Made by a program: the position numbers and the translations under genes
Notes under the pieces: model-generated
Seen by the model: the letters and a program-made list of their open reading frames with translations, nothing else
Told to the model about the DNA's origin: nothing
Databases searched by the model: none
Part shown: positions 49,309 to 60,434 of the stretch, one piece after another
How the letters are laid out: every line of letters begins with the position of its first letter
How positions within the stretch are numbered: position 1 is the first letter of the stretch
From: Chalciporus piperatus
Taxonomy: Eukaryota > Basidiomycota > Agaricomycetes > Boletales > Boletaceae
Direction: 5' to 3'
DNA length: 64,000 nucleotides
NCBI GenBank assembly: GCA_038093975.1
Contig: JBBPTG010000057.1
Location: forward strand, 62,001-126,000

Positions 49309-49732
49309 CCTACTTGACTTGAAATGAGAGAGACTGGCGACAATGGGGAATATAGAGTTGGCAGCGATGCATCTATATACCTCCCACGTGGGAGGGGGTC
49401 TGAACGCACCAGAATATCCCGTATTCGGCTGATTCCCTTCCCTGCGTATGTTGGGCAACATCATGATTGTGCTCTGCGTCGTCAAAATAAAGTGCCCTGC
49501 CGCTTCAGCATCACAATCCTTATGCAACACCGTGGACTCAAAGGTTAGGCTGTGGATGATGACCTTAAGAAGTGAGTATGTCATGTATCATAAGTTTTCC
49601 AGAATTGGCTCCACAAACCAAGCAATTATTTTATGCTACACGCAAAGCTTTATGTATGCTACCATTGTCCTAAAAATCTAAACTCAACATTACCTTGAGC
49701 CCATCAAATGTGAGTGAGACATCCCCCCAAAT
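49309..49732. other. Spacer upstream of the RidA gene
   Basis: About 420 bp between the RidA start and the stop of the dihydrouridine synthase, both on the minus strand. It carries the RidA promoter. No gene is seen. Confidence 0.4.
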
Positions 49733-51294
49733 TCAGTTTGAAGGTGAGGCCGCATGGGGGGTCGGCGAAGGGGTGATCATATGGCTCCCAGTGATAACCG
49801 CAGGAAGCGGCATCCGCAATATATTGCTGGGTCCCAACGGTGCACCCGATGTCGGCGGCTCTGGATTCGGACGCTCGGACGGCGTCGATATTGGCGGTTC
49901 CTCCTCCTCCTCCAAAGCCTGAGCTTCCGATACCACCTCGTCAGACACATCCGATTCCGAGTCGTCGATCGTGAGTAGTCTCGATTGACGCGATTCGATC
50001 GCAGCGACGATCTCTGCAAAATCTTGCTCCCCAGTCCAACTTCCGACGAGTTCAGTGACGTGGTCGTACCCTTTGCCAGCGATGATGTTCGTTTTTAATT
50101 TGTGTGCTTCGGTCTTGGAGAGTTCGGTACGTGGGGCTTTGAATTGGCTCACGCAGAACTTTGTGAGCGGCCAGTAGTTATCTAGGTATCTTGACTGTGG
50201 AGGTGAAGCACGAGAGGTGAGACAGGCATTGGTCGAGGATGATTGTGCCTACCAGTCGTAGATATGATGGTATTAGTGAGCTTTCTAAATCCCAGAGGGG
50301 TTCCGAAGAGAAACATGATGGATTTGACTCTGCCGCCGTTGCGATCATGACGGAGGATGCCCCTGAAAGGTGCGTGTCACTTGGTATACGATACCTGCCT
50401 CATTTCAGCACGTACCAGTGAGCTTTTTTATCCGCTTCGCATCATCCCATCCCGTACAGTCTCCATTCTCAACGACTGCAATGTCCACACCCAGTCCTTT
50501 CACAAAGTCCACTATCTCCCTCAGTCTCCCCACCAACGCCGCCTCCCGTGGTCTCATATTTCTCGTCCGACAATGCACTGTCAACGCACTCACCCCCGTC
50601 CTCACAATCCTCTCCACCAACTTCTTCGTCTCCTCCTGCGTCGGCAACAACCTAATCTTTGCCGACACCGTCAACTCCTTCGGCAACGCCTCCCTCAATG
50701 CCGTTAAAATCGCACACAACAAGTCCGGATTCGTGAGTAAGGCAGCACCCATGCCTCCGTGTGTGCTGAATGGCTTGGGACAACCGCAGTTGAGATCGAC
50801 ACCGGATATGTCTTGCATGACAGTTTTGGCGGCTTGTACGGCGAGTTCGGGCGAGGCAGAGCCGATTTGATAGATGAGGTAGGGTTTTTCGATGGGGTGG
50901 GTTGTGAATATGGCGCGAGTTTTGCCGTTGTAGGATACGACGCCAGTGACAGCTGTGTAGGTTCGAGCATTGGGGTGTAAACAAAGTTGTGAAGAGCACT
51001 TACGGTCAACAACGCGTTCTGCGTGTAGGATTGCTTTGTCTACGACTTCTGGTCCCCACACGAGAGTTGCGCCGTGTTTGAGGGCCATGAGACGGGTTGG
51101 AACTGTGATATGGAAATACTCAGGAGATGCAAGGGTTACGAAGACAACACTGTCGTACGAGCACCGGAGCGAACCATTGGGGCGAGGAATACGCCATTCT
51201 TGAATGATTCGGGAGTGAGATGGTCGAGTTTGGGTCGTTTAGCTGCTCGTTCACCTTCTGGGGCCGGTGAAGTGGATATTTCGCGACGGGGCAT
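49733..51294 (-). CDS. SMM1: tRNA-dihydrouridine(20) synthase (Dus2/Smm1)
   Basis: FMN-dependent enzyme that reduces uridine to dihydrouridine, most likely at position 20 of cytoplasmic tRNA. The start MPRREISTSPAPEGERAAKR is followed by FKNGVFLAPMVRSGA, the N-terminal Dus motif. The catalytic region GVDLNCGCPKPFSTHGGMGA holds the conserved Cys of NCGCP. VSAKIRLLPTQEETKKLV and ALTVHCRTRNMRPREAA also match the Dus2 group, as does VVENGDCTGWDDA. After the TIM barrel there is a helical domain (ELSKTEAHKLKTNIIAGKG) and an acidic Pro/Ser-rich tail ending SPTPHAASPSN. I do not see a clear double-stranded RNA-binding domain, which fungal Dus2 proteins usually lack. About five exons. Confidence 0.9.
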
Positions 51295-51505
51295 GGTTAT
51301 CGAGGGTAGCCGGTGGAATGATATGTACAGCGACGGTGGTCTCAAATTCAGATGGGAGAGAGAGCGTCCGAGCATCAAGTTGCTGCTTATAGTTGGTTGA
51401 GTACAGTCAGAGGGGGCGGAGATTGCCGAGCAGAACTGAGCTCGCGACTTGCCATCTTGAGAATACGATGAATTGAAATCATGCGCAATAGGTGGACCCT
51501 TGAAG

Positions 51506-51688
51506 GTATGTATCCCAATCCTCTGAATCCAGCCCCTACTCTCGCGCCGCTCCATCCGCTATCGGACCGTGCTCTCAAGCCATCAAAGCAGGCGACCTCG
51601 TCATTGTCTCCGGATATCCCTCTCGTCCCTCGCAGGCGGTATCGAATCACAGACCGAACAAGCCCTCGCCGACCTCAAAGCAGTTCTG
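51506..51688 (+). pseudogene. Inverted, broken partial copy of the RidA gene
   Basis: This plus-strand segment is nearly the same as the first intron plus exon 2 of the RidA gene at 48646-49308, in opposite orientation. The shared run starts at the intron donor (GTATGTATCCCAATCCTCTG) and goes on to AAAGCAGGCGACCTCGTC, GTATCGAATCACAGAC and CCTCAAAGCAGT. Compared with the intact gene it lacks GT in the CTCCGGATGTATCC region and about 17 bp covering the ATGGAAATCG stretch, so the frame is lost. Because it keeps intron sequence, it arose by DNA duplication, not by copying an mRNA. Exon 1 and exon 3 are not present. Confidence 0.85.
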
Positions 51689-53097
51689 TATTTCCACGAA
51701 TGTAATAAAATTGACAGTACAGGCCGCACAGCGTTTCTGGATGGAAACGAACTTTCAGGAGTCAATATGCGTCCGTTCGACGGTTTCTTGTACACAGACC
51801 ATTCTATTCTCCGAGTCATGACTCCGTACGGAACTGGCCGACAACTCCCAAGAACGTAGATGCAAAAATCTCGGAACTTGCCAGTGAACACGGTTCCGAG
51901 GTTTACATACAGACAAGTCCTTCAAAACTCCTACGATCGAGGCAAATGACAAACACGCCATCAAGAATTCTCGAATCCTAGGATATTTGATCCTTTTTGA
52001 CCCACACACCAAAGCTCGTCAGGAGGCTGCTACAGAACTTTGGAATGTGCGGTAAGGATTGCACGGCGTGGGCAACACTGCCAACTTGAACGTTGTTTGA
52101 TTGTCATATGTACGTCGGCGTCGAACGAATGGGATCTCGTTACGGTGTACTCATATCTTCCCTAGGAAAGTCATTCCCGAAGATGGGGAAGAATCCGCAA
52201 GGGATGGGAGAGTAAGTAAAGGCATTATTATACGGTATCAGATACAAGTTGACTGCGACCACAGCGCTTGCTTTGGTCGTAACAATTTTTTTCCAGGAAA
52301 AACCTCATGCCTTCAGAACTCATTTCATGAGATGAATGGGATGAAAGACGAGGTTACATTTCACCTCTCCTGACCGTATCCCCTTCCATCCACTAAATTA
52401 TTGACACTACATGGTGCCTGTGCGCGAGTTGCGTGGTTTTCTGGGGAAGCTGAGCAAAGTGAAAAGGTCCGTGAATAGATAGATCTTCAGCGGAACTTCC
52501 CTGGAATGTACATGACATTTAACTACTTCAAGTTTACTATCCGAATCATGACATCCACCGGTACCAGATCTTTCGGGGCCCAACCTCCCAGCAACTGTTC
52601 GATGTGAAGGTCTCCGCGAGTACCCCCGGCCAGTGCCAGAAACCTAGGAGAAAAAAAGATCTATTATACTCCTTCTTTCAAGCGCGACTGGCCAGGAGTG
52701 AGATCGATAATATAACTAACTCTACGTATACGCAGCGGACATCTATTCCCAAACACTAACTTAGTAGATCACGGAAATTCGGAGTAAGAGTGGACGTGTG
52801 GTGATTGAGTTCACCGATGGATGCGAAAAAAGGGACAAAACGAACGGGAAGGGGATAGCCCTGTGCAGGTTCGAGGCTCGAGGACGAAAGTGGGGGGACG
52901 GGGGTAAGGGTAGGCGAAAAGGAAAGAGAAACAAGATAGAATCAGATGTGACACCTTCTCCCAATGTCCGTGTCCGTGGATAGTTAAGAACCGAAACAAG
53001 AGTCCATGGGCGCGAGGGTGGAGAAAACGTATCGACCCCATGGAGCGACGGAAATGAAGAGAGTCCACATCCAAAGGTGAATAAAAGTGGCAGTCAT
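51689..53097. other. Gene-poor intergenic stretch
   Basis: About 1.4 kb between the RidA relic and the 3' end of the Chs4-like gene. Short frames on both strands (52100-52370, 52760-53100) have no family motif. The segment 52790-52980 is purine-rich on the plus strand. I see nothing I can name. Confidence 0.45.
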
Positions 53098-54764
53098 TCA
53101 CATAATGACACAGTCCTTGTTCCCATTCTTTCCGTCAGAACCATCGCCACGCATGACGCCCACGGCGTCTGAGCGGCCTGGAACGGGGTTACCCTTTAAG
53201 CGTTGTTGCGCACGTTTATCCCCAAGTTCAGCTGATTTCTTGTAATAGCTCATAGATCTATTTACGAATCGAAAGGGTCAATTGAAGCCACGTAATACTA
53301 ATAGAGGATCAACACTTACTCCTGAGGATCAGGTGGTGTGCCTATTCCGACCTCGAGGAAGTAGCCGACGGCATACAGGGCCTTTCCGAGCCCTGCATCG
53401 GCAGCTTTCTTCGCCCACAAGTACGCTTCTGTATCGGACTGCGGAAGCACCCCCGGTGAACCGACGAGATACCATGCTGTGAGGGCGAAACATGCGTCGC
53501 GATGGTTTTGCTGCGCCGCAATGTTCTGTACATGAAAATCAGTACACGATACAGGATGACCGCGGGTCCGATGACTCACATAATAATGTATTGAGAGAGC
53601 GGGATCTTGAGGACAACCCAACTTGCCATACTCATAGAACTCCCCTAAACGATATGCCGAGGGTGCGTAACCAAGTTCTGATGCTTGGGCGAGTAGTTCG
53701 ATGGCGTATTCGGTATCCACGAAGACCACGTTGTAGATGCCTTTTTCATGCAGTAGCGAGAGCTCGTGGAGGGCATGAGGGAACTCTGCGGTGGCATGTT
53801 CTGCGGAACGTTTGAGCCACTTGACACCCTCTCTCGGTCGTTTTGCGAGACCGAGTTCGCCGTTGAGTTCGACTATGCCGAGACGGTACATAGCTCCTGG
53901 GTGAAGTGCTGCTGCAGCTTTACGGAAGAATTGGAGTGCTTTGGGTGATTCGCGCCTGCAACCCCAACCGTTCTCACAGCACGTTCCTGCACGGTAAGCA
54001 GCGTCTGGATGACCATGCTTTGCTGCAAGCACGAAGAGGGGATATGCCCTATCGAAGTCCTGTTTCGCCTTGTAAGTTCCAATACCGTTGGCATAGCAAT
54101 CTGCCAAAAAGTACTGAGACTCTGGGTGACCACGGTCAGCGAGACGTTTGAGAAGCGCGAGTGCCTCGTGTATGAGGTTGTCTCTCTTTTCGATGGCCTT
54201 CTCGATCTCCATGACGTTTCCTAGTGTTGGTTCAGGGATGGGGTACGTCTTTGAAGCATCGATCATGAAGACTGCGAATTCGAATTGAATATCAGGATCT
54301 TGGGTTTTCTTTGCATTTGCACGGTAAAGTTCGAGTGTACGGTCATGAGAGAGGAGGGAGGCTTGGTTTCCTGGACGTAGATGGGAATGATCGAGCAAAC
54401 GACCGTTTGATTGTACAGGTGGTGAAGGTGCCCTTGCGGAATGAGAAGTTGGGATGGGACGGACGGGAGAATGAGATTGGTCGATGTAATGGTGAGATGG
54501 TTGAGCGTGTTGTGGACCGTTGACGTAGAAATCGTCTGGTTCTTGATTGTGAAGGTTTGCGGCTATGTCTAGTGCGCCGAGTGGGACGTCGTCTGGATCG
54601 TATGATTGGTCTACTGGTTGTTGGAGAGGAGAGTTGGATGTGCGGGGTGGACGTGGACGACGAGGCGATGAGAGATAGTCTTTCTGTGGGGGGAGTGGTG
54701 GGTCTGGTGTACCGAACTCTGGGCCGTAGAATGAGCTGGGACGAGACTGGTCGTGGGCGTACAT
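53098..54764 (-). CDS. Sel1-repeat activator of chitin synthase (Chs4/Skt5-like), with CaaX box
   Basis: Probable regulator that brings chitin synthase III to sites of wall growth. The N-terminal 130 residues are Pro/Ser-rich and disordered (MYAHDQSRPSSFYGPEFGTP). From about residue 170 a row of Sel1-like repeats follows: LLKRLADRGHPESQYFLADC, PLFVLAAKHGHPDAAYRAGT, FFRKAAAALHPGAMYRLGIV, WLKRSAEHATAEFPHALHEL and LWAKKAADAGLGKALYAVGY. The last exon gives MSYYKKSAELGDKRAQQRLK and ends NGNKDCVIM followed by TGA at 53098-53100. CVIM is a CaaX prenylation signal, as in Skt5, so the protein is probably farnesylated and membrane-bound. Three exons. It is head to head with the Exo84 gene. Confidence 0.9.
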
Positions 54765-54949
54765 GGCGAGGAGAACGAAGAATGCGGCGGGGCCCGCTGT
54801 GGGTGTAGCCCAAGTGTAGCCTCAGGCGTTCGGGTGTACTACTCACAGAGTGTAGGACAAGTCTAGCTAGGTTGAGTCTAGGACAAGGCGAGGCCTCACA
54901 CGAACCAGCTCACGAGCTTGGTTCACACACCACCTTGACCACCACCAAG
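54765..54949. promoter_or_regulatory. Very short bidirectional promoter region
   Basis: Only 185 bp lie between the ATG of the Chs4-like gene (-) and the first ATG of the Exo84 gene (+). Both genes act in polarised secretion and wall growth. Confidence 0.5.
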
Positions 54950-57489
54950 ATGCAGTCTCTACGGTCTCGTCGACCCTCCGAATCACGGCCAGTGAAACGA
55001 CAGGCTTCAAAGCTAGCAAAGTCTCCCTCCACCGCGACCAGACAAAATGCGCGAAAATCGACCGTGGACGATAAGATGAAGAAGCGCATGTCGCTCAGAT
55101 ATGCAGAGATATCTTCACCCACAGAGGCCTCCGTGCCTGCAGTGCCGACCGTTCCACTTGGACTGCGACCTGGCGTGGCGAGGGATCCGGATGAAATCGT
55201 GAGGGATAGCGCGCAGGTAAAGGAGGACACTCGGGCTGTTGACCAGAGATTGCTTGACAAGGAGGACTTTGACCCGGACGAATGTGAGTCGTACGTAGAA
55301 GGACGGGCGGTGTTGCTAATTCTCATCATCAGACCTCAAGGCGAAACTCGCAAACTCTACCGAGGCAGAGCTAAAGTCCCTCCAGTCCTCGTTGCGTTCG
55401 TTCAAGGACGACACGGCCGTCGAGCTACAGCGCAATGTCTTCAAAAAGTCAGTACTAACCCTTGCTCGATTCCACGTATCTGACACGCTTGTTGCATGAT
55501 GTAGCTATGCCGAATTCGTTCTCGTGTCGAAGGAGATTAGCGTACTCGAGAACGAGATGCTTGAACTCAAAGAGAGTCTCCAGGAATGGAAAAGCATGCC
55601 TTCTCTCCTCCATATAGACGAGTCCGCATCCATCGCAGGTCAGCCCAATCTCGTTCATTTATTCCTGTCCTCTATCTGATCTGGGACGACACTCAGACCG
55701 TCGACGGGCAGCGCGCTCATCTGTTGCTGATCTCCGGATCCTGTACGCTTCGCAAATGCAATCTTTACACGGTCAGATTTCGGGCTCGGCGAAGTTTGCA
55801 CCTGCAACCCCAGGGAGACACGTTGTTGCTGAGATGGATGGGATCTGGGAATTGAATGCAGCGACCTACAAGGTCGTCAGCGTGGTGAGATTCGTGATCT
55901 TGGACGATATAGTGCTGGTGGCTAGGAGAAGGAGAGGTGGTGGTGGTGCGGCTACCACCACGACCGGTAGTAACACTGCTGAATCTGGAGGAAAGCTGAC
56001 TGCCGAGAGGTGTTGGCCATTGAACGAGATGTTGGTGCTAGACACGAAAGACACTGCCAGTATGTTATCCGTTCCATGTCCTTTCGTTTGCTCAACTCCC
56101 ATAGATATGACAAATGTCTTCAAAGTCCGTCACAGCAAGGAAACGCATGTATATCGTACGGACGGTCCCTCAGACAAGAAGGTGCTCCTCGCACAGTTCC
56201 GCCAAGTCGCGGAGGAGCTTGCAGTTAAGAGACGCAAGGAGCGTGAAGGAGAGCATGAACGTAGGAAGAGTTTATGGGCAGGTGCAGCTGGCACTGGAGA
56301 TGTATGTCCCTCTTCAATTGCTGATGCATAACCAACTTCTAACACTCGTGAAAAAGCGCGCTTCTGCTGCCTTTGACATTAACAAACTGCCCCCACTCCC
56401 CGACTGGATGGCCGAGTTAGCTCGAGCTGCAAATTCCTCATCTCCCGGCCCATCAGATGCCGCGAAGGCGAAAAGTGACAGGGACGCCCGTGCGCTCTCC
56501 GAACTCTCCGATGATCTCACTGTTGCCATCGCCCTTCGTGCCTGGCCTCGCGCTGTGAAATTGGCCGAGTCTGCACGAGCTCATCCAAGTCTCTCCCCGC
56601 TTATCGCTGCCTTGACCTCCGCTCTGCTTGACGCTCTTGCGCGCCCGAAGAATAGCAAGTTGACGTGCGTAGAGCTCATAGGTCACTTGTTGCGCCTCGG
56701 TGCTGTATCAAGGGCTCGCGAGACGTTCCTTGCTGCTAGAGGAGCGGCGATCAAGAATTTTATTCGAGCCATCACTTTCGAAGGACATATTGGGTTATAT
56801 GTTCATGATTTGGCAGTGGTGGTGTTTACTGCGATCAAGCATACTGCGGATTGGTTCCTCGCTGGATTTGTAGAGCATGAGATGACTTCTGGTGAGATTT
56901 AGACGAACTATCTTCAATGTAAAGCAGTGACTCACCGAAATCAGGTTTCATCGAATGGGCGAAGAAGCAAATCGAGTTGTATGCGGAAATGTTCAGGAAA
57001 CAAGTCTACAGCTCTGATGTGGACCAACAAACCATCAATGAGGCGATCAAGATCACGTATTCACAGAGCAGAAAGGTGTGTCAGCTTCTATGTACCTCAC
57101 TCGCTTCCACTGACCATTTTTTTCAGCTGCTACAGGAATTTGGCCTCGACTTCCGTTACCTCTTGGATGATCTCCTGATTGAACATCCCAAAATAGTGTC
57201 TACGCCTGCTACGGCGAAAATTCCCACCAACCTCGTTATCCCTCCACCTTCCCTTTCCCGAACCAAGTCGACGACCAGCCCATCTGCATCCCCCTCACCT
57301 GCCGTATCCCGTATCCGTCGACCTCCTCCCTCTGCACGCGATTCGGATGCTGATAATCCTACGACTCCAGCGAGACATCCTCTTCCGAAAAACGCAGCAC
57401 CCCCGCCGCCGCGCTCGACGAATAGGCCTGGGAGCGTGACTCCGCGTCCACCGCCGATCGCCATCGCTGGTCGGGAAGGTATGATTTAA
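54950..57489 (+). CDS. EXO84: Exocyst complex component Exo84
   Basis: Subunit of the exocyst, which tethers secretory vesicles to the plasma membrane. ATG at 54950 gives MQSLRSRRPSESRPVKRQAS. A helical N-terminal part follows (LKAKLANSTEAELKSLQSSL then AEFVLVSKEISVLENEMLEL), the Vps51/Exo84 coiled coil. A PH-like domain comes next (HVVAEMDGIWELNAATYKVV, SVVRFVILDDIVLVARRRR, then CWPLNEMLVLDTKDT). The C-terminal helical bundle includes LSDDLTVAIALRAWPRAVKL, SRARETFLAARGAAIKNFIR and YVHDLAVVVFTAIKHTADWF, characteristic of Exo84. The tail is Pro/Ser-rich and ends at TAA 57487-57489. About eight exons. An in-frame TTG at 54872 is not a likely start. A GTATGA donor-like site just before the stop leaves a small chance of one more exon. 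Confidence 0.9.
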
Positions 57490-57842
57490 TTCTTTCGTTT
57501 ACGGTTTGTGAAGGGGGGACTGGTGATGGTTTTATCTATTCATGCACTTTGTACAATAGCATTGGCGGATACTTTACGCATTCTAATTTGTGAAGCTGAT
57601 GATGATGGTTTGGTTTGTCGGTCTTTTGATCGATTGTTCAATCGCCCACGGATATCCATAACTTGGCTGAGTGCTGTGATCAGGAGTTATCCATGTCGAT
57701 CGCAAATGCGGCGAACAGATTATCGACGTAAATGTAGTTGTCACAAATGCAACGTCTGTGTCGAGTTGAATGCAGACGCGCCTCACTCACGCGTGATCTA
57801 CGCGTTTGCAAGTTGTTACTCACCTCATCACTGCAGGGGACG
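57490..57842. other. Spacer with the Ask1 promoter
   Basis: 353 bp between Exo84 and Ask1, both on the plus strand. No gene is seen. Confidence 0.4.
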
Positions 57843-60200
57843 ATGACCACGCCCATTGAACCCAGTCCACAGCGATGGAGTCCCTCGGCGGATCCCACAT
57901 CCATCGTCGTACCCGGCCTCGATACCAACGCACCCACAAACGACCAGATTGACCAGATCGAACAGTTGATCACCATTAAACTACAGGTGAGCTCACAACT
58001 CATAACGTGCCCGTATGCCAGCAACGAATGATCTGGAAAGAACATAGATGCCAATTTCTCAAAGATACAACACCTTATGGCTACCAGGCTGTTGCCTGCC
58101 GTGAAACGATATGCGGTTGGAACGGAGCCCGTGCGAGAGGCAGCCAAGGTGCGTGATAGCTGTATGATGATAGGACATTCTTGACGCGTGTCTTCTAACC
58201 ACGCCTTTCTTACCCAGTTCTGGACCTCGTTCTATGAGCAAGCTGCCCAAGTACACATCCCAACGCTCGACGATGACGATTTCGTGAACGATGAACAGAC
58301 GCAGCCCTCAGTCGTCCCCTCCGAATCCGAAAGCGCATCCGTCGTCTCACAACCCGAGGACGACATCGACGTGACGCCTTCGCGTACGGCGACCTCGCAA
58401 ACCAGCATGAAGACCTATGACATGACCGCGTCTGAGAGCTCGTTCATGCCCTCGAACGCGGTCTCATCGACACCTGCGCGTCCTGGACATGCGGGTGATA
58501 GGACGGCGGATGAACATCCGTCTTGGAGTTCTTCGTTGGAGTCACCGATGGTTCGTCTCAATCGGGAGCTTCAAAGCTTTGCGAGAGAGACAGAGGAAGA
58601 GACTTCTGTTGTGCAGGACGTGTCGAATGTCTCGGACAGCTTCGCGTACGAGGAAGAGAATACGATCCAGCAACCACAGCTGATCACACAAGAAGAGGCA
58701 AAGGCCGGAACGGGCCTATCGAGGGTTGGTCGTGAACCTTACAACACGAACGTGCAGCCTTCACTCCCTCGAAGTGCGATGCCAACGCCTCGTGCAACGA
58801 GCGGGTATATCTCGCCGCTCAATGTTAAACCAAAGACGCCGATCGCCATTCCTAAACACCTTCAATCCTATCTACCGCCTAAACTCGACCACGAGCCCGT
58901 GTTCCCATCTCCTCGTCGTCAGAAATATGAACGGACACCGAGAAAGCCAGCGCCCCCCTCTTCCTCTTCCTTTTCCTCCGCTTCCACCTCCACCTCTAGA
59001 TCCGTCTCCCGCTCCTCGTTGGTGCTGGATCTCCCTTCTCTCACAAAACATACCTCGGATGCGAACCCCGAGACGAAATTCACAGAATTTAATGACTCTT
59101 TCGATGATTCGGTTGATCTTATGCAAGGCATGTCGCCTCCACGGACAATGGCATTTGCGAGGGCGCCAAGGTCTAGCATGGGTCTTGGTCTTTTGCAGCC
59201 ACTTGGACGCACACCTGGGAGGGATCTGGTACCCTCCCTTGGCAGAACTCCCGGGAAAGAGGCAGCAAACCGTATCCGACGCGATTTGCTTGGAGATATG
59301 CAGAGCCAGTTTGGATCTGCGAACACTTCCGCAGCGAACAGGAGGACGCCTGGGTTTGGATATGGTACAGGTGCAGTCAAGGATGACACCATGAGTACAA
59401 TTCCGACCCCACCTTCGCTTTCGCGGTACACGCGGCACCAGTATCCGTCCTGGGCAGACAGCAATGATACGGATGCCAGCTTGGCGACGATGATGAGGCG
59501 TGTTGGGCTTCATGTTCCGGAGTCGAGTTTCAAATCCGGTTCGGTTGCGTCTGCCTCGCACTCACGGTCGGAAATGCGTGGTGACGTTACTGGCGACACG
59601 CTTGCCCCTCCTCCGTTGGGGCGGGATGAGCTTCATACGCCTGATCACCAAACAGAAGATGTATTTGATCTTCACCAAGACGAGCAGAGCGCTATTCAGC
59701 TTGGCTCGCACCCCCGCCGTATGTCAGACTCGGACTCTGATTCGGACTCTCTCAACGACGAGCCTACCCATCTCGGACAACCCTCCACTGCGTTTCTCAT
59801 GGCGTCCAATCGCGATCCCGACCCCGATGATTCGTTTGGCTCGTCTAATTCCAACCACTCAAGCGACTCCCTTGGCGCAGATGAACTCGCAGGTGGGGAT
59901 GGAGCAGCCGTCCACCCCTTTGCTCGTGCGTTGGAAGCAGGGGCTGGAGATGGCTTCGATGACAGTTTCGAATCAGATGGTGGGTTCGATGCGGAACAGC
60001 CTGAGGGAGACGAGTCCGTTGTCGAGGAAACCGTGTTCGGTATTCCGCCTGCGCAGCGTGGTGGTGCGCAGAGTGTGAGGGGACAGGGGCAGTTGAGGCT
60101 TTTGGGAGAGGATCTGTTGCAGGATACGATTGGGATTGGGGAGCACTTTGCAAAGGTTGGGAGGATCGAGGAGAGTCCCACGCCGTACGGGAGGGGATGA
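57843..60200 (+). CDS. ASK1: DASH/Dam1 complex subunit Ask1
   Basis: Outer-kinetochore protein that couples chromosomes to spindle microtubules; found only in fungi. Exons 57843-57986, 58041-58148 and 58218-60200 give 744 residues, all phase 0. The Ask1 domain is at residues 35-95: QIDQIEQLITIKLQ, then NIDANFSKIQHLMATRLLPA, then VKRYAVGTEPVREAAKFWTS and FYEQAAQ. The second acceptor (58040) is chosen because it restores NIDANFSKI; the later TAG at 58046-58048 would not. The remaining 640 residues are disordered, rich in Ser, Pro and Asp, with many SP/TP sites (TPRATSGY, GRTPGRD, GRTPGKE) suited to Cdk or Dam1-type phosphorylation. Far longer than yeast Ask1, as usual in basidiomycetes. Confidence 0.92.
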
Positions 60201-60434
60201 TTGTGTCGTAGATGCGCACTTTTTATGCTAATTGACCTCGGATATGATGGGAAGGATTAATGATATCTCGAGCTGGTAAGTACCCTGTGGAACCACGTGA
60301 TTGGGTGAGCGCTTGAGCGGAAGGAGCTTGGAATACGCGAAGGCGGGAACTACCCCGGACGTTCGATGGATCTACCCAGCTCACCCTCATAGGTCTTTGC
60401 AACCATACCGTCGACGTGTAGCTGAAACCAAATC

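Noticed and set aside
58872..60219. Large minus-strand frames opposite Ask1
   Set aside because: They mirror the disordered Ser/Asp-rich coding region of Ask1 and show no splice or domain evidence.
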